This document shows, one piece after another, positions 1 through 11,491 of a DNA stretch of 64,000 bases (position 1 is the stretch's first letter; each line of letters begins with the position of its first letter). The notes under the pieces are model-generated. The model saw only the letters and a program-made list of their open reading frames with translations, was not told where the DNA came from and did no database searches. Source of the stretch: Dryas octopetala (taxonomy: Eukaryota; Streptophyta; Magnoliopsida; Rosales; Rosaceae); NCBI GenBank assembly GCA_963921425.1, contig OY992832.1, positions 12,647,249 to 12,711,248 of the forward strand. Direction: 5' to 3'. The translations under genes and the position numbers were made by a program.

Positions 1-590
1 AGATTTTTGTCTTTTTGGATTTTCATTAGGTGATTTATTGGTATAATTGAGTAGAAGTATTTAATGAGATGGAGTCATGGAGATGGTCTTTTCTCATTTT
101 CCTCCTCACGTGGTTTTGAATTGTCTTTTCTGACACCATGATCGAAAAACTGTATATCAACCATTTGTTTTCGATTTGCATGTTCTTCTATTTATATGGT
201 GGTGTCCCATGGCTTTGATATATAAGGTCCAAGTTAAACGAAATTCAAAGACGGTGATTGATATTATCTCTCATAATGTTCATGTGCTATGGTTGATGCA
301 AAATGTGGTTTATTAATATTTTCAACTCATTAGTTGTTTGCTAGAGGTGTCTTTTCAGAACATGTTTCGGGAAACTAACTCCGTAACCTGCGTGGGAAGC
401 TGGGTAAATTTGATACTTTTTCCAATACTTCGAACAATTCTTTTACTTCAGTCATGAAAAATCGATGTCGAAGAGATAGTATGAGGATAGGTGATCTTCG
501 GGGTTCTCGTAGTTTTAATTTTTTTTCTCTGCAAAAACAAAAAAAGAAATTTGTTTTCAATATAATTGTAACCAAAAAAGACATAAGGTT
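1..590. other. Intergenic, nothing recognised
   Basis: AT-rich sequence without a supported gene. Sequence resembling the 5' flank shared by the B3 copies begins only at about 595, so this stretch lies outside the duplicated unit. A short open frame on the minus strand near 375-743 has no recognisable domain and overlaps the B3 5' flank. Confidence 0.5.
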
Positions 591-837
591 AAAATTGTAT
601 GTTGTACACATGGTAGGCTGACAGCAAAGGAATGAGAAAACTGATGTTTCTCTGTTCTGTTTTCCCAAACTCATAAATTTACTTCCAAAACCAGCCACAC
701 ATTGTACAGAGCAGTCACTCCTAAAATTCTTTGAAACATACATATGCCTCCAATAGGTTCTGTCCCTGTGAACTATTTACTCTGAAACTGAAAACTAGAG
801 GTTAGGTTTGGGAAAACTCTTGATACAGCAGATTCAA

Positions 838-2169
838 ATGGTGGGTGGGAAGCCAAATCAGCCTTCACCAAAGGAAGAAACGTTTTTCAAGGTCCTAGAA
901 AGTGACTTCTCTGAGTTCTCTCAGCATCTGGTAACATGTCTTTTTGACCTTTTTTTTTTTTTTTGAAGATCAATTACTCCAGTCTGATATGCTTGTCTGT
1001 GACATATATGTATCCTCAATGAGTCCATGACTAGTATGGCACAATTATTTGATGAGTTTCAAAAGATTTGGTTGAATCATTTTCGACATATTAATTTATA
1101 TTATGATGTCTTGCAGTTTCAATTATGTTCATTAAATTTTTTTGGCCAGGCTAGACCTGATTTTAAATGAAAAATTATTGTATTTAACGGGCACAACAGT
1201 CTATCACGTGCACATAACAGTCACAACGGTCTCCATGTCACTTCATACTTTGTACATAACGGTCACAACGGTCTCTATTTCATATTATTTTGTATATAGC
1301 AGTCATAACTGTCTCTTTCACTTAATATTTCTATGTAATGGTCACAATGGTCACATCTAGACCTGACTTACCTTTTGCAATATGCATGTGAGACCCACGT
1401 ATAGCCTCACGCACAAAAAGTTCCTACTTCTATTGATCTTAGAGCCTAAAATTATTGTTTTAAGATGTATTGATGTGAACTTGCTTGATCCTATGTTTAT
1501 TTAACAAGCTATTAAATTTTGTAGAAAATACCACCTGCTTTTGTCAAGAACTTCAATGGAAAACCATCTCCCAAATGTGCTCTTATTAGCACTAGTGGGA
1601 CATGGCCTGTGGGATTGGAAACAAGAGAGGATGGCTTGTTCTTCCATGGTCTTGGTTGGCAGAGTTTTGTGAAGGATCATGCTTTAGAAACTGGGCATTT
1701 CTTGGTTTTCAGTTACAATGGTAGAACAAACTTCAATGTCACAATCTTTGATAATTCGTGCTGTGAAAAGGATATAGAAGCAGTCAATAGGAGAAGTACT
1801 GGCAGTCTTGTTTCCTTAGTGAACAAAGGAAAGCAAGCTCAAGTAAAAGTTGAAGTTGACTCTGAAAATGAAAGCGACGACAAAGCCTCTGAAAACAAAA
1901 CCACCATTGCCGAGAAAACAAGTGGTAAGTTGTACTCTATTTTAGTTGACTTCCCTACATGCTCTCTAGTGACTTGTTTTACTCTTTTTCACCTTAAATT
2001 GTCTCTTTGGCAGGGTGTAGGCGATCAGTCGTGCCAGAAAAAAGGATGTGAAAAAGGTCATGTAGAAGAAATATCAACAAGAGCAATCGTGTTCAAATCA
2101 GAGCATTTATGTTTTATGGCAACTACTGAGAAGTATTTACAATGTCACATGATGACTAATGATTTGTAA
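838..2169 (+). CDS. REM-type B3 protein, copy 1, second B3 domain lost
   Basis: Probable nuclear DNA-binding protein of the plant B3 superfamily, REM/VRN1-like branch. Exons 838-930, 1525-1924 and 2021-2169 join in phase (93+400+149 nt) to give 213 aa. The first B3 domain spans about residues 14-115, with the conserved FFKVL start, an F-V-K-N-F segment, GLFFHGLGW, and FLVFSYNG followed by F-NVTIFD. A basic and acidic linker follows. The intact copy 3 splices at the homologous point into a second B3 exon. Here the donor reads atgact instead of gtgagt and translation runs to a stop 18 nt later. Intron 2 (96 nt) is open and a multiple of three, so its retention would also give a protein. It may be a working single-domain gene or an early pseudogene. 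Confidence 0.6.
1188..1357 (+). repeat. Degenerate ~41-bp intronic minisatellite
   Basis: Three to four imperfect copies of a 40-42 bp unit lie in intron 1 of B3 copy 1. Each carries a core close to cataacagtcacaacggtct followed by a T/A-rich half. A related array sits at the same intron position in B3 copy 2 (about 3801-3910), while copy 3 keeps only a trace. The unit therefore predates at least one duplication. Confidence 0.75.
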
Positions 2170-3160
2170 CCTAATTCGTAATCCAATAAAATTTATATGT
2201 TCTATAAACCTTTCCCTCTTGTTGTTTGAAAATAGTAAATGATATCCTTAGAATTTCTTTTGAATAACTCAAACTCAAGTTTTAGGCTTGAGCACGAAAT
2301 TTAATGAATCATTAAAGTGAAAATACTTCTAGCATGAATAAATCTTTAGCTTCTGGTCAATTTAATTTCAAGTTTTATTTTTCTCTGGATACAAATGAAC
2401 GTTCCAAACTGCAGATGATTCTGCAGGATATAGCTGCAGCTAGCTAAAGGTCTTATGGCCAAGGAGAGTTAACTCTTGAAGATCCTGCTGGAATGTCATG
2501 GTCTGTTGAGTTAGAGCCCAATCGTTTGGTCATGACAAAAGGCTGGGCACATTGTAACAGGATTAATATATAATTTGAATTGATTAATATATAATTTGTA
2601 ACAGGATTGTTGCACCCTTAAAATTGAAGTAATGTGCTTGGCATGGTAAGATAAAATGAGCACAACACACAGACAAACACAAATTGAACTGAGATGATCC
2701 AAAATTTTAGCCTATTAAGCACAACACGAGTACAAACACGAAATGTCGAATTAGGCACGACTGTTCAACTATTATTTTTTCCTTTTTTGAAGTACTCTCT
2801 ACTCTCTAGTATGAAAATTCAACTTTCCAAGAAAAAAAAATATTAGAGATTTAATTATAAAGAAACAATAACATAAAAAAGAAAAAAAGCCTATGGTTTA
2901 TGGCATAAATACAAATGGGCCTTGGGAAGTGAATAAACCCAACTCAAATAGGGAACGGCAAACACGTGTCGTGAATGGACCCAACTTAAATGGGACAGAA
3001 TCAGTCCGTTTGAGAGGATATTTTAAATACAATAGTTAACAAAGAAGAAACTAGAAAAAGAAGAAACTAGAAAGGCTTGCATGAAAGAGAAAAAAAGAAA
3101 AAAAAAAAGACAAAAGACAAAGGATTATAGTTTAATAAATACAGCTCAGTTTGAACCGCA
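2170..3160. other. Inter-copy spacer with relic of the second B3 exon
   Basis: The part at 2415-2565 is the remains of the second B3 exon of copy 1 (separate entry). Just after it a 16-bp AT-rich motif is repeated twice (about 2562-2600). The rest, 2600-3160, is AT-rich with short A runs, and I see no gene in it. Confidence 0.6.
2415..2565 (+). pseudogene. Relic of the second B3 domain exon (copy 1)
   Basis: After a preserved acceptor (aactgcag) the sequence starts MIL.DIAAAS and hits an in-frame TAA at the eleventh codon. The rest still resembles exon 4 of copy 3: EDP.G, then NRL.MTKGW. Similarity stops abruptly at about 2565, before the F-E-F-V and IHIF strands that close the domain. The exon is unusable, which agrees with the loss of the upstream donor. 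Confidence 0.75.
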
Positions 3161-4207
3161 TGTTATTGTTACGGCAGTAGAGGAGCGAGGAAAGAAGGAA
3201 GGCTAGCGTTTCTCTGTTTTGTTTTCTCCTGCTCATAAAATGCTGCCTCCAATACAGCACAAGTTTCTGTCCCTGTGAACTCTTTACTGGATCTGAAACT
3301 GGAAATCAGAAGGTTCAGGTTTTGGAAAACGCTTCATCACAGATTCAAATCGGTAGAAAGCCAATTAAGCGTTTACCAAAGAAACAAACATTTTCAAGGT
3401 CCTAAATGGTGACTTCTATGAGTTCTCTCAGCATCGGGTAACATCCTGCCCTCTTTTTCACTTTAATTTCAAGATCAATTACTATACTCATTAATGCATG
3501 ATTGTGACAGATATATTACTCAATGAGTCAATAACTAGTATGACACAATTATTTGATGAGTTCCCAAAGATTTGGTTGAATTATTTCCAAGTACTGTTTG
3601 ATTATTTTCTACATATTAATTAATACTAGGATGTCATGCATTTACAACTCTGTTCATTAAATTTTTTTTTTGGCTATGCTTGACTATGTATATCCCATTA
3701 TACATGTACATAATGGTCATCAGTGACGGTGTCTGATGTCCAAGTTTGTATGGGCTGATTGGGCTGTATGATTAGGTGGGGTTGTGGGCTCATATTTACT
3801 TCATATTTGTATGCAAAGGTCAGAACAGACTCTTTCACCTCATATTTTCATGTAACAGTCACAACGGTCTCTTTCACTTCATATTTTTATGTAACAGTCA
3901 CAACGGCCATATGCACACCTTCCCATGGGAGGTCACATATAACAACCACACACATAAAAATTCCTCATTCTTTTGATCTCATAGCCCAAAAACGTCTTGT
4001 AAGATATACTGATGTGAGACTTGCTTGATTTTATGTATTATGTTTATTTAAGAAGCTATTATAGTTTGTAGCATATACCATCTGCATTTGTCAAGAACTT
4101 CAATAGAAAATCAATCACCTTGCAAATGTGCTCTTAGGGGCCCTAGTGGGACATGGTGGGCTGTAGAATTGGAAAAGAGAGAGAATTGTTCTTCCATGAT
4201 CTTGGTT

Positions 4208-4473
4208 GGCGGGTTTTTTTGAGGATCATGATTTAGAAAATGGGGATCTTTTGATTTTCAGTTACAATGGTGAATCGAACTTCAATATCACAATCTTTGA
4301 TAGAACGTGCTGCATTAAGTATCGGCAGTTGTGTTTCCTTGGCGGGTTTTGTTGAGGATCATGATTTAGAAAATGGGGATCTTTTGATTTTCAGTTACAA
4401 TGGTGAATCGAACTTCAATATCACAATATTTGATAGAACGTGCTGCATTAAGTATTGGCAGTTGTGTTTCCTT
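4208..4473 (+). repeat. 133-bp tandem duplication inside B3 copy 2
   Basis: Two nearly identical copies, 4208-4340 and 4341-4473, cover the FxEDHDLENGDLLIFSYNG part of the B3 domain and following codons. They differ at only a few positions, so the event is recent relative to the rest of the decay. Length 133 is not divisible by three. Confidence 0.9.
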
Positions 4474-5129
4474 TGTGAAATGAAACTAAGCTTGAACATA
4501 TTATGAAATTGTTGACCTTAAACTGAAAACAACAACAATGGGAGAAAACAGTCATGTTTCCTTAGTGAATAAAGGAAACCAAGCTCGAACAAAATATGAA
4601 ATTGTTGACCTTGAAACTGAAAGCGAAGACTCTGAAAACAAAATGACCATGCTGAGAAAACAAGTCATGCCAGACAAAAGATGCACAAAAGGTGACTTAT
4701 TTTACTCTTTTTCTTCTAAACTTGTGTCTCAATTTGGCACTGTGTAGGCGATCATGTCATGCCAGACAAAGGATGCACAAAAGGTTATGTAGAAGAAACA
4801 TCAACAAGTACATCGTGTTCAAATCGGAGAATTTATGTGTTATGGCAACTTTGAAGAAGAATTTACAATATTGCATGGTGAGTAGTAATTCATCACCCCA
4901 ATTCATTAGCCAACTATATAATATATATGTTTTTCTGAAACCTTTCCCTCTTGCAATTGGAAAATAGTAAATAATATCTTTAGAATACCGTTTGAATGAC
5001 TCAAAATATGTGACTTAAGTTCTAGGCTTTAGTATGAAATTTATGACTCATTCAAGTGAATTCTTCTAGTTTTTGGTCAATTTCCAAGCTAATTTATCGC
5101 ACTCGACACCCAACAGCATTATGAATCCC

Positions 5130-5156
5130 CCCTCGTCCCCCCCCCCCCCCCCCCCT
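5130..5156. repeat. Poly-C tract
   Basis: A run of about 20 cytosines followed by T, inside the decayed 3' part of B3 copy 2. Such tracts are unstable and can be mis-sized in assemblies. Confidence 0.8.
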
Positions 5157-5690
5157 TTTTTGATATGAATGTTGTTAGAAGCTGCAGATATAGACGTAAC
5201 TGAAGGTCTTATAGGTAGGGAGACTCTAATAGCTGAAGGTCTTATGAAGTTTATGAATCTTTCAAGTGCAAATACTTCTAGCATGAATATGTTTTTATCA
5301 TTTTCTTTTTAGTTTTTGGTCAATTTCTAAGAATCATACTCAACACCCAGTAGCGTTATGGATTTTCTTTCCCTTGATGCAAATGATGTTTCAAAATGCA
5401 GATGATTCCGAAGAATGTACCCATAGATAAATGTCTTATGAGTAAGGAGAGTGTAATGCTTGAAGGTCTAACTGGTAGTCATGGCTGCTAAACTTAGAAA
5501 TGGTGGCAAGTTAGGTCCCAATTGCTTGCTCATTACAAAAGGTTTGGTAGAATTTTGGAAAGCAAACCAGAATTCACTTGGGGACAGCATTTTTGAATAT
5601 GTCAAGGAAAGTGTAATGCAAATTCACATTTTCAGAGGAGGAGACAATGGGTGTTCTGTGGTACTCTTGCCCCTAAAATTAAAGGTAGTT

Positions 5691-6130
5691 GACTCAATTT
5701 TTTGTTTTTTTGAAAAAGGTTATGATGACTATATTTGCTTATCCATTTTGGTAAATTTAAGGTTATTTTTCATTCCCCAACCACTCTTCTACTTATGTTG
5801 TGAGATATTTGTTTTGGAGAGCTAAAGAAGCAAGAGAAGGGATTCATATGCTTGGCACATTATGATATTTCTATATTTTTAATTAATATTTAATATATAA
5901 AAAGACTATTGTACCCTTCAAAATGGATTCATATGGCACATTATGATTTCATCCTCTTTTTAAAGATGTCCTCAACCCAGTACACACCTTCATTTCTTCC
6001 TCAACTCTTTAATCTCTCCTCTGAGGGATAAATGTGGAAGAAGGAAATTTTTCTTTTCAATACTATATTACCAAAAAAGTAAGGAGTAAGAAAACTAGGA
6101 AGCCAGACTAAAAAATGAAAACTAGGAAGT
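5691..6130. other. Spacer between B3 copies 2 and 3
   Basis: It begins with 3' sequence like that after copy 3 (a gttgactc..tttttt block, then a GATGACTATATTTGCT-like stretch) and becomes AT-rich. No gene seen. Confidence 0.5.
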
Positions 6131-6350
6131 GCATGATATACACATGGCAGCAAAGGAGTGGGAAAACAATGCAGGCCAGCGTTTCTGTTCTGTTTTCCCC
6201 TGCCCTTAAATGAACTTCCAAACCAGTCACACCGTCTTGAGACCAGTCACTCCTAAAATTCTTTAAAGCATCTGCCTCCAATAGGTTCTGTACTCTGAAA
6301 CTGAAAACCAGAGGTTAGGTTTGGAGAACTCTTTGATACAGCAGATTCAA

Positions 6351-8476
6351 ATGGCGGGTAGGAAACCAGTCGAGCCTTCACCAAAGAAACAAACCTTTTT
6401 CAAGGTCCTAAGTGATGACTTCTCTGAGTTCTCTCAGCATCTGGTACATCCTGCCCTCTTTTCACTCTTTTTTTTTTTTTCAAGATCAATTAATACAGTC
6501 TTGATTGTGATATATTACTTTGCTAGCTACATGAACAGTGGTACAGTTTCATTATTTGATAAGTTTTAAAGATTTGGTTGAATCATTTTCAGTGGTACAG
6601 TTTAATTACTTGATAAGTTTCAATTATTCAGTTGAATTATTGTTAGGGAGCGTGGTGTTTATTTTTGGTTAGAGGAAGGTCCTTCTTGGCTTATGGAATG
6701 TATTGATAAAGACTGCCCTGTAACTTCTTTGTCGAGCGAATAAAAGAATTTTCTTCTTTTGACCCTAAAAAAATTATTTAGTTGAATTATTTCCAAGCGT
6801 TTGATTATTATCTATGTCTTAGTATTATGATGTGATACATTTTCAATTTTGTTATTAAATAATGTTGGCTAGGTTGGCCCTTATATTAATGCAAAAATTA
6901 TTGTGCTTAATCGTTGCAATGGTTGCACGTAGACCGATCCTCTCGCAAAATGTACATGGGATTCACCCACATTATTACCTTGTGAGAGGGAGGTCGCATA
7001 TAACTGGGATACCCAAAAATTCCTCTTTCTATTGATCTCACTGCCCAAAATTGTTGTTTAAGATATACTACTGTGAGACTTGCTTGATTTTAAGTATTAT
7101 GTTTATTTAAGAAGCTATTAAATTTTGTAGCGTATACCACCTCAATTTGTCAAGAACTTCAAGGGAAAATCACTTCGCAAATGTGCTCTTAGAGGCCCCA
7201 GTGGAACATGGGATGTGGAGTTGGAAAGGAGAGAGAATGGGTTGTTCTTCCATGATCATGGTTGGCAGGGTTTTGTGGAGGATCATGTTTTAGAAGTTGG
7301 GGATTTTTTGGTTTTCAGTTATGACGGCAAATCAAACTTCGATGTCACAATTTTTGACCCATCATGCTGTGAGAAGGATGTAGAAGCAGCCAAGAGAAGA
7401 AGTGCTGGCAGGCCTGTTTCCTCGACGAACAAAGGAAAAGCTCGAGCAAAAAAGGAAATTGTTGACTCTGAAACTGAAAATTATAACACAGACTGTGAAA
7501 ACGAAATGAGGATAGCTGACAAAAGAAGTCGTAAGTTATGCTCTATATTTAACTAATTTCTCTACATGCAGTTTGGGAAGCTTTGTGTGCGCTATTCTCT
7601 CTAACTAATTGTTTCACTATTTTTCTTCTTAAATTGTGTAATCGTGTATATAAAATTTAAATATTACTGTCAATTGGGTGGTTTTCATTGAAACTCTCTC
7701 AATTTGGGATTGTGTAGGCAATCATGTCATGTCAAAGAAAAGACATGAAAAAGGTCGTGTAGAAGAAACATCAGACGGATCCATGGTGTTCAAATCGGAG
7801 TTTTCATGTTTTATAGCAACTATGAAGAAGCATATGCAATATCGCGTGGTGAGTACTTTGCCGCCCTATTCGTAAGCCAATTATATATGTTTTTGAACCT
7901 TCCTCTATTGTGATTGGAGTGGAAACTAGTAAATGGTATCTTTAGACTACCTTTTGAATGACTCAGAAATGTGCTACTGAAGTGATTGAGCATTTGTCTT
8001 TGGGGCCAGTAAATTATAAGTTTTCGGCTTGAGTACGAAATTTATGCACCATTCAAGTGAAAATACATCCAGCATTTTTTTTTTCTTCTTGTTTTTAGTT
8101 TTAGGTTAATTCCAAGCTTTTATCTTACAGCGTTATGGATTTTCTTTTCCCCTTGATATGAACAATGTTCCAACTGCAGATGATTCCGAAGGGAATAGCC
8201 GTAGCTGAAGGTCTTATGAGAAAGAAGAGTGTAATTCTTGAAGATCCAACTGGTAGTTCACGGATCGTTAAACTTCGATACAGTGGCGAGTCTGATCATA
8301 ATCGCTTGCTCATGACAAATGGTTGGGTAGAATGCTGTAAAGCGAACCAGATTTCACATGAGGACACTGTCGTTTTTGAGTTTGTCAAGCAAGGTGTGAT
8401 TCAAATTCATATTTTCAAAGCAGGAGACAAGAGGTGTCCTGTGGCACTTGCTGCTGCCCCTGATCTCAAAAACTAA
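6351..8476 (+). CDS. REM-type B3 transcription factor, copy 3, intact
   Basis: Two-domain B3 protein of 306 aa from four exons: 6351-6443, 7131-7530, 7718-7848 and 8180-8476; all phases close. B3 domain 1 covers about residues 14-115: FFKVLSDDFSEF, IPPQFVKNF, CALRGPSGTW, GLFFHDHGW, GDFLVFSYDG, FDVTIFD. A charged linker (about 120-205) is followed by B3 domain 2 (about 209-300: MIPKGIAVAEGL, VILEDPTGSS, NRLLMTNGW, VFEFVKQGVIQIHIF). This layout matches VRN1/REM proteins, which bind DNA in the nucleus with low sequence specificity and often act in reproductive development; the target of this one is unknown. The ATG was chosen because it is homologous to copy 1 and precedes the first B3 strand. 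Intron 1 carries a truncated LINE insertion. Confidence 0.88.
6642..6773 (+). mobile_element. 5'-truncated LINE insertion with 18-bp target duplication
   Basis: A 132-bp insert ending in ccctaaaaaaa lies in intron 1 of B3 copy 3. It is flanked by TTATTCAGTTGAATTATT (6624-6641) and the same 18-mer with one change (6774-6791). The A-rich 3' end and long target duplication are the marks of target-primed reverse transcription. Copies 1 and 2 lack it. Confidence 0.85.
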
Positions 8477-8812
8477 AGCTAGTTGACTCGATGAAATTTT
8501 ATTTCATTTTAGAAAAATGTTGTGATTGATTTGCTGTATTTGCTAATCCATTTTGGATATAGGATGATCTTGTATTTGAGGTTATTTTTCATTCCACCAA
8601 CAACTCTTCTATTTCTGTTCAGGACTTGTGAAATGTTTCCTGGTCCATGTTTTATCAAGATATTAATTAAATAAACTTTTTATTAGTGGATAGTGGATAC
8701 AATGTCTACATCTTAGTGGCTTTAAGGTATAGAATCCCAACATTTTAAAAGCATAAACTAGGTTTGGCCAAGTGACCTATGTTGTTTAACTATTACTTTT
8801 GGCCAACATTAT
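8477..8812. other. Convergent 3' spacer between B3 copy 3 and MATE
   Basis: It holds the 3' untranslated regions of two convergent genes. The first 170 bp recur, diverged, at about 12765-12965. No further gene is seen. Confidence 0.6.
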
Positions 8813-11491
8813 TTAGGCAAAAGTTGGGTTTTCTTCCTCTTGATTATGAGATAAATTCGACGGAGTCCATTTCTTGAGTACTGTAATCAACAAAAGTGTG
8901 ATTGCTTGACAGGAGAGACCACAGATTATGCCAATCCACAAGCCCTGTATCAAAATACAGCACAAAATTGGAATTGAACTACTAAACAAAATAAATCAAC
9001 ACCCTAGCAGCTTTCTTCAAACTTAATCTATGCAGTTTTAGACTGACTCTGGACCACACATTCAAGCGAAAACAACATATCAAGGATGCAGATTCACAAT
9101 TTGGTAAGAGAACATGGTCTTCGGTATATAAATCAACAATTATAAGGTTGTCTCACCTTGGCATATAGCTTGAACGTAAATCCAAGAAGAGCTGCAATTA
9201 TCATACCGATCAAATAGAATGTGGCCAAATTTACATACACAGCCAAGTGCTGCCAACCACATCCTCTGGCCACACCTGGAAGACCCACAATCATTATCAT
9301 GCGTACCAGGAAAGAAAACAAAGTTCAAATGGAAAATATTATTGTTTGATAGAACTAGTCCTACTAGAAAAAGTGGGTGATCACAACCTGAAAAGACACC
9401 TTGCACAGAATCAATAATTATTGAAATTGCAAGCAATGGTGTCATGGAAGCAAATTCCTGAATCAATACTGCATAATTTGCGCTGCTGTCAACGAAGAAG
9501 CCAGCCCACATATTGTGACCAAACATGAGAGCCAGGATAATTGCGAAAGAAAGAATCACAGAGAGCTTAAGAGTCACACCCATTGCGTTCTTAGCTCGGT
9601 CCGGATTACCTGCTCCCAATTCATTTGCCACTCTTGTACTGCCAGAGTATGAAATTTTTGGTTCAATGCATGCAATAGAATGTAGATATCCAAAAACAGT
9701 TGAAGGAACAGAACAACCAGGGATTTTTTATATTAATATACCAACCTGGCAGCAGAACTGAGGCCATATGTAACCATGTAACCAATTTCTTGTGTATTCA
9801 CACTGAAGATACAATTAAACAAAGGCTGCTTGAGTCAGGAGGAAACAACAGGTTAGAGAAGAAAAACCTATGGAAAAATGTATTGAAGCTTACCACATTG
9901 CAAGTAGTGAAGTAGTTCTTGCTGCGTTTGGCATCAATCCTCCCATGAACACCAGAATCTCAAAAGCCCATTCCTCCAAGCTGAAAAGATTGTAAAAATA
10001 AATAAAAATGTGGGCTTTAAACATTAACTGGAAAGGTAAAAAGATATAATATTATGCTGTCAGACAATTTGGCATTGTACTGCTGCCAGACAAGTCTGAC
10101 ATCTTCATGTTGCCAAACAATCTAACATGTTATGTTGCAACCGTGTTATGATTTTCAATCTAGTAAGATAACATAACATCTCAGGTATCTAACAAGAGAA
10201 CACTTACCATTCCATTGTTGCAGAGGGGAGGGCAAGTTTCAAGCCAGTGAGGACATAACTAAATGATTCTACTGAAAATCCTTCCCATGTTTGCTGAAAG
10301 TTCTTTGCACAGTTAACATTGTAGGACAACATAATAACAGATATCCATAGAGAAATCGAAGCTGCTAGTGGAGCTGCCTTGAAACCAAGAGCTGTCCAAT
10401 GTACCAAGCCATATGTAATGCAAATATGAATAACAAAGGCGATCGCAGAGAAGACCATTGGCATGACATATACAGATTGCGTCCGAAAAAATCTCAAGAT
10501 GTTTTGCAGGAAGCTATATGCGAATAATCCGGGAATCATTAATTTCAAGAAAAGAGCTGCAGATTTTGAAATTTGAGGGTCTTGATGGAGTAAAATAAGT
10601 ATGGGCTCTGTATATAACCAGATTATGGATATGATGAAGCAGAACAGGAATGATATGATACAAGAAGCTTGTAGATAAATCCCCAACATTCTATACGACT
10701 TTGCACCAAACCCTTGCCCACAAAGTGTCTCAAGAGCTCCACTTAACCCAACCTAAACAAAAAACACAGTTGGAAAAGATATCGTACTATGTTGTCAGAC
10801 TACTTGGTAAGAGAACATTTCCCAAGACATATATACACTTTAGAGGGACATAGAAATTACCAAGACTGCAAAACCGGTAACATTGGCCCATGAATTGGCG
10901 AGGGTTGCACCCGCCAACTGAATCTCACCATGTTGGCCGGCAAACATGACTGACACCAATGTGATCAAGGAAAAGAATACATTGGTGAGAATTGCTGGCA
11001 ATGAAAAGAAGACCTGTTTTTTGGCCTCCTCAATGTCTAAAAGTTTCTCCCACCACCTTCTTCTCCTCGGCCACCTGCCTAGCTATAAAATGGGTGCATT
11101 AGTAATGTCTTCAAAATGAAACTTTTCGTGCATGTTTTGGTTTTAATATCCAGAATAGAAAACCAAACTTCATTCTCATGTTTCATTTTGTTAACATCCA
11201 ACAGGAGAACTTAGGTTATTAAGTAGAGAGGCTCAATAGGTACATCGATATAGACTATAGTTATAGGAATCTTCTAAATGCATGCATCCAAGAATTTTAT
11301 TAGTAGGACCATTTAGCATCAAAAATATTCTCCGATATTTCTAATTTTGTCCATATAGCAATACTCAATGTTACATTATGTGAGCCTAGTGTCCAACATA
11401 TTTGGTTTTCGAGAAAATGCTCAAGAAGAAAAGGTAACAATAAACAAAATAATACCAAAGAAACGTTGAATCTCTCACCTTCTGCAATCAT
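8813..11491 (-). CDS. MATE-family (DTX-type) efflux transporter
   Basis: Multi-pass membrane protein of 471 aa that should export organic compounds or ions by proton or sodium antiport, at the vacuolar or plasma membrane. Exons in transcript order: 11491-11479, 11078-10861, 10752-10208, 9980-9894, 9802-9746, 9632-9388, 9275-9157, 8944-8813; all junctions are GT-AG and in phase. Family marks: W-x-K-x-LDxEEAKKQ just before TM1, LPx[36 protein letters not shown], a mid-protein HQDPQIS and IPGLFAY, then [52 protein letters not shown] and GLWIGIICG. About 12 hydrophobic segments are evident. The first coding exon has only 13 nt (MIAE plus one base), so a different or additional first exon is possible. 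The substrate cannot be read from the sequence. Confidence 0.88.

Larger units (their letters stand above)
3340..5690 (+). pseudogene. REM-type B3 pseudogene, copy 2
   Basis: A full-length but broken copy of the two-domain B3 gene. The first exon (about 3350-3437) has lost its ATG and is frameshifted. Exon 2 (from about 4075) has frameshifts and a 133-bp tandem duplication (4208-4340 and 4341-4473) that cannot keep frame. The linker is also locally duplicated (about 4498-4520 against 4585-4625, and 4662-4690 against 4755-4783). The second B3 exon occurs twice: a short mutated piece at about 5165-5260, then a longer one at 5401-5690. The longer one reads MIPKNVP..KCLMSKESVML and is frameshifted near 5480, where an open frame resumes with the NCLLITKG..EFWKANQ region and the IHIF strand. 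Confidence 0.85.
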
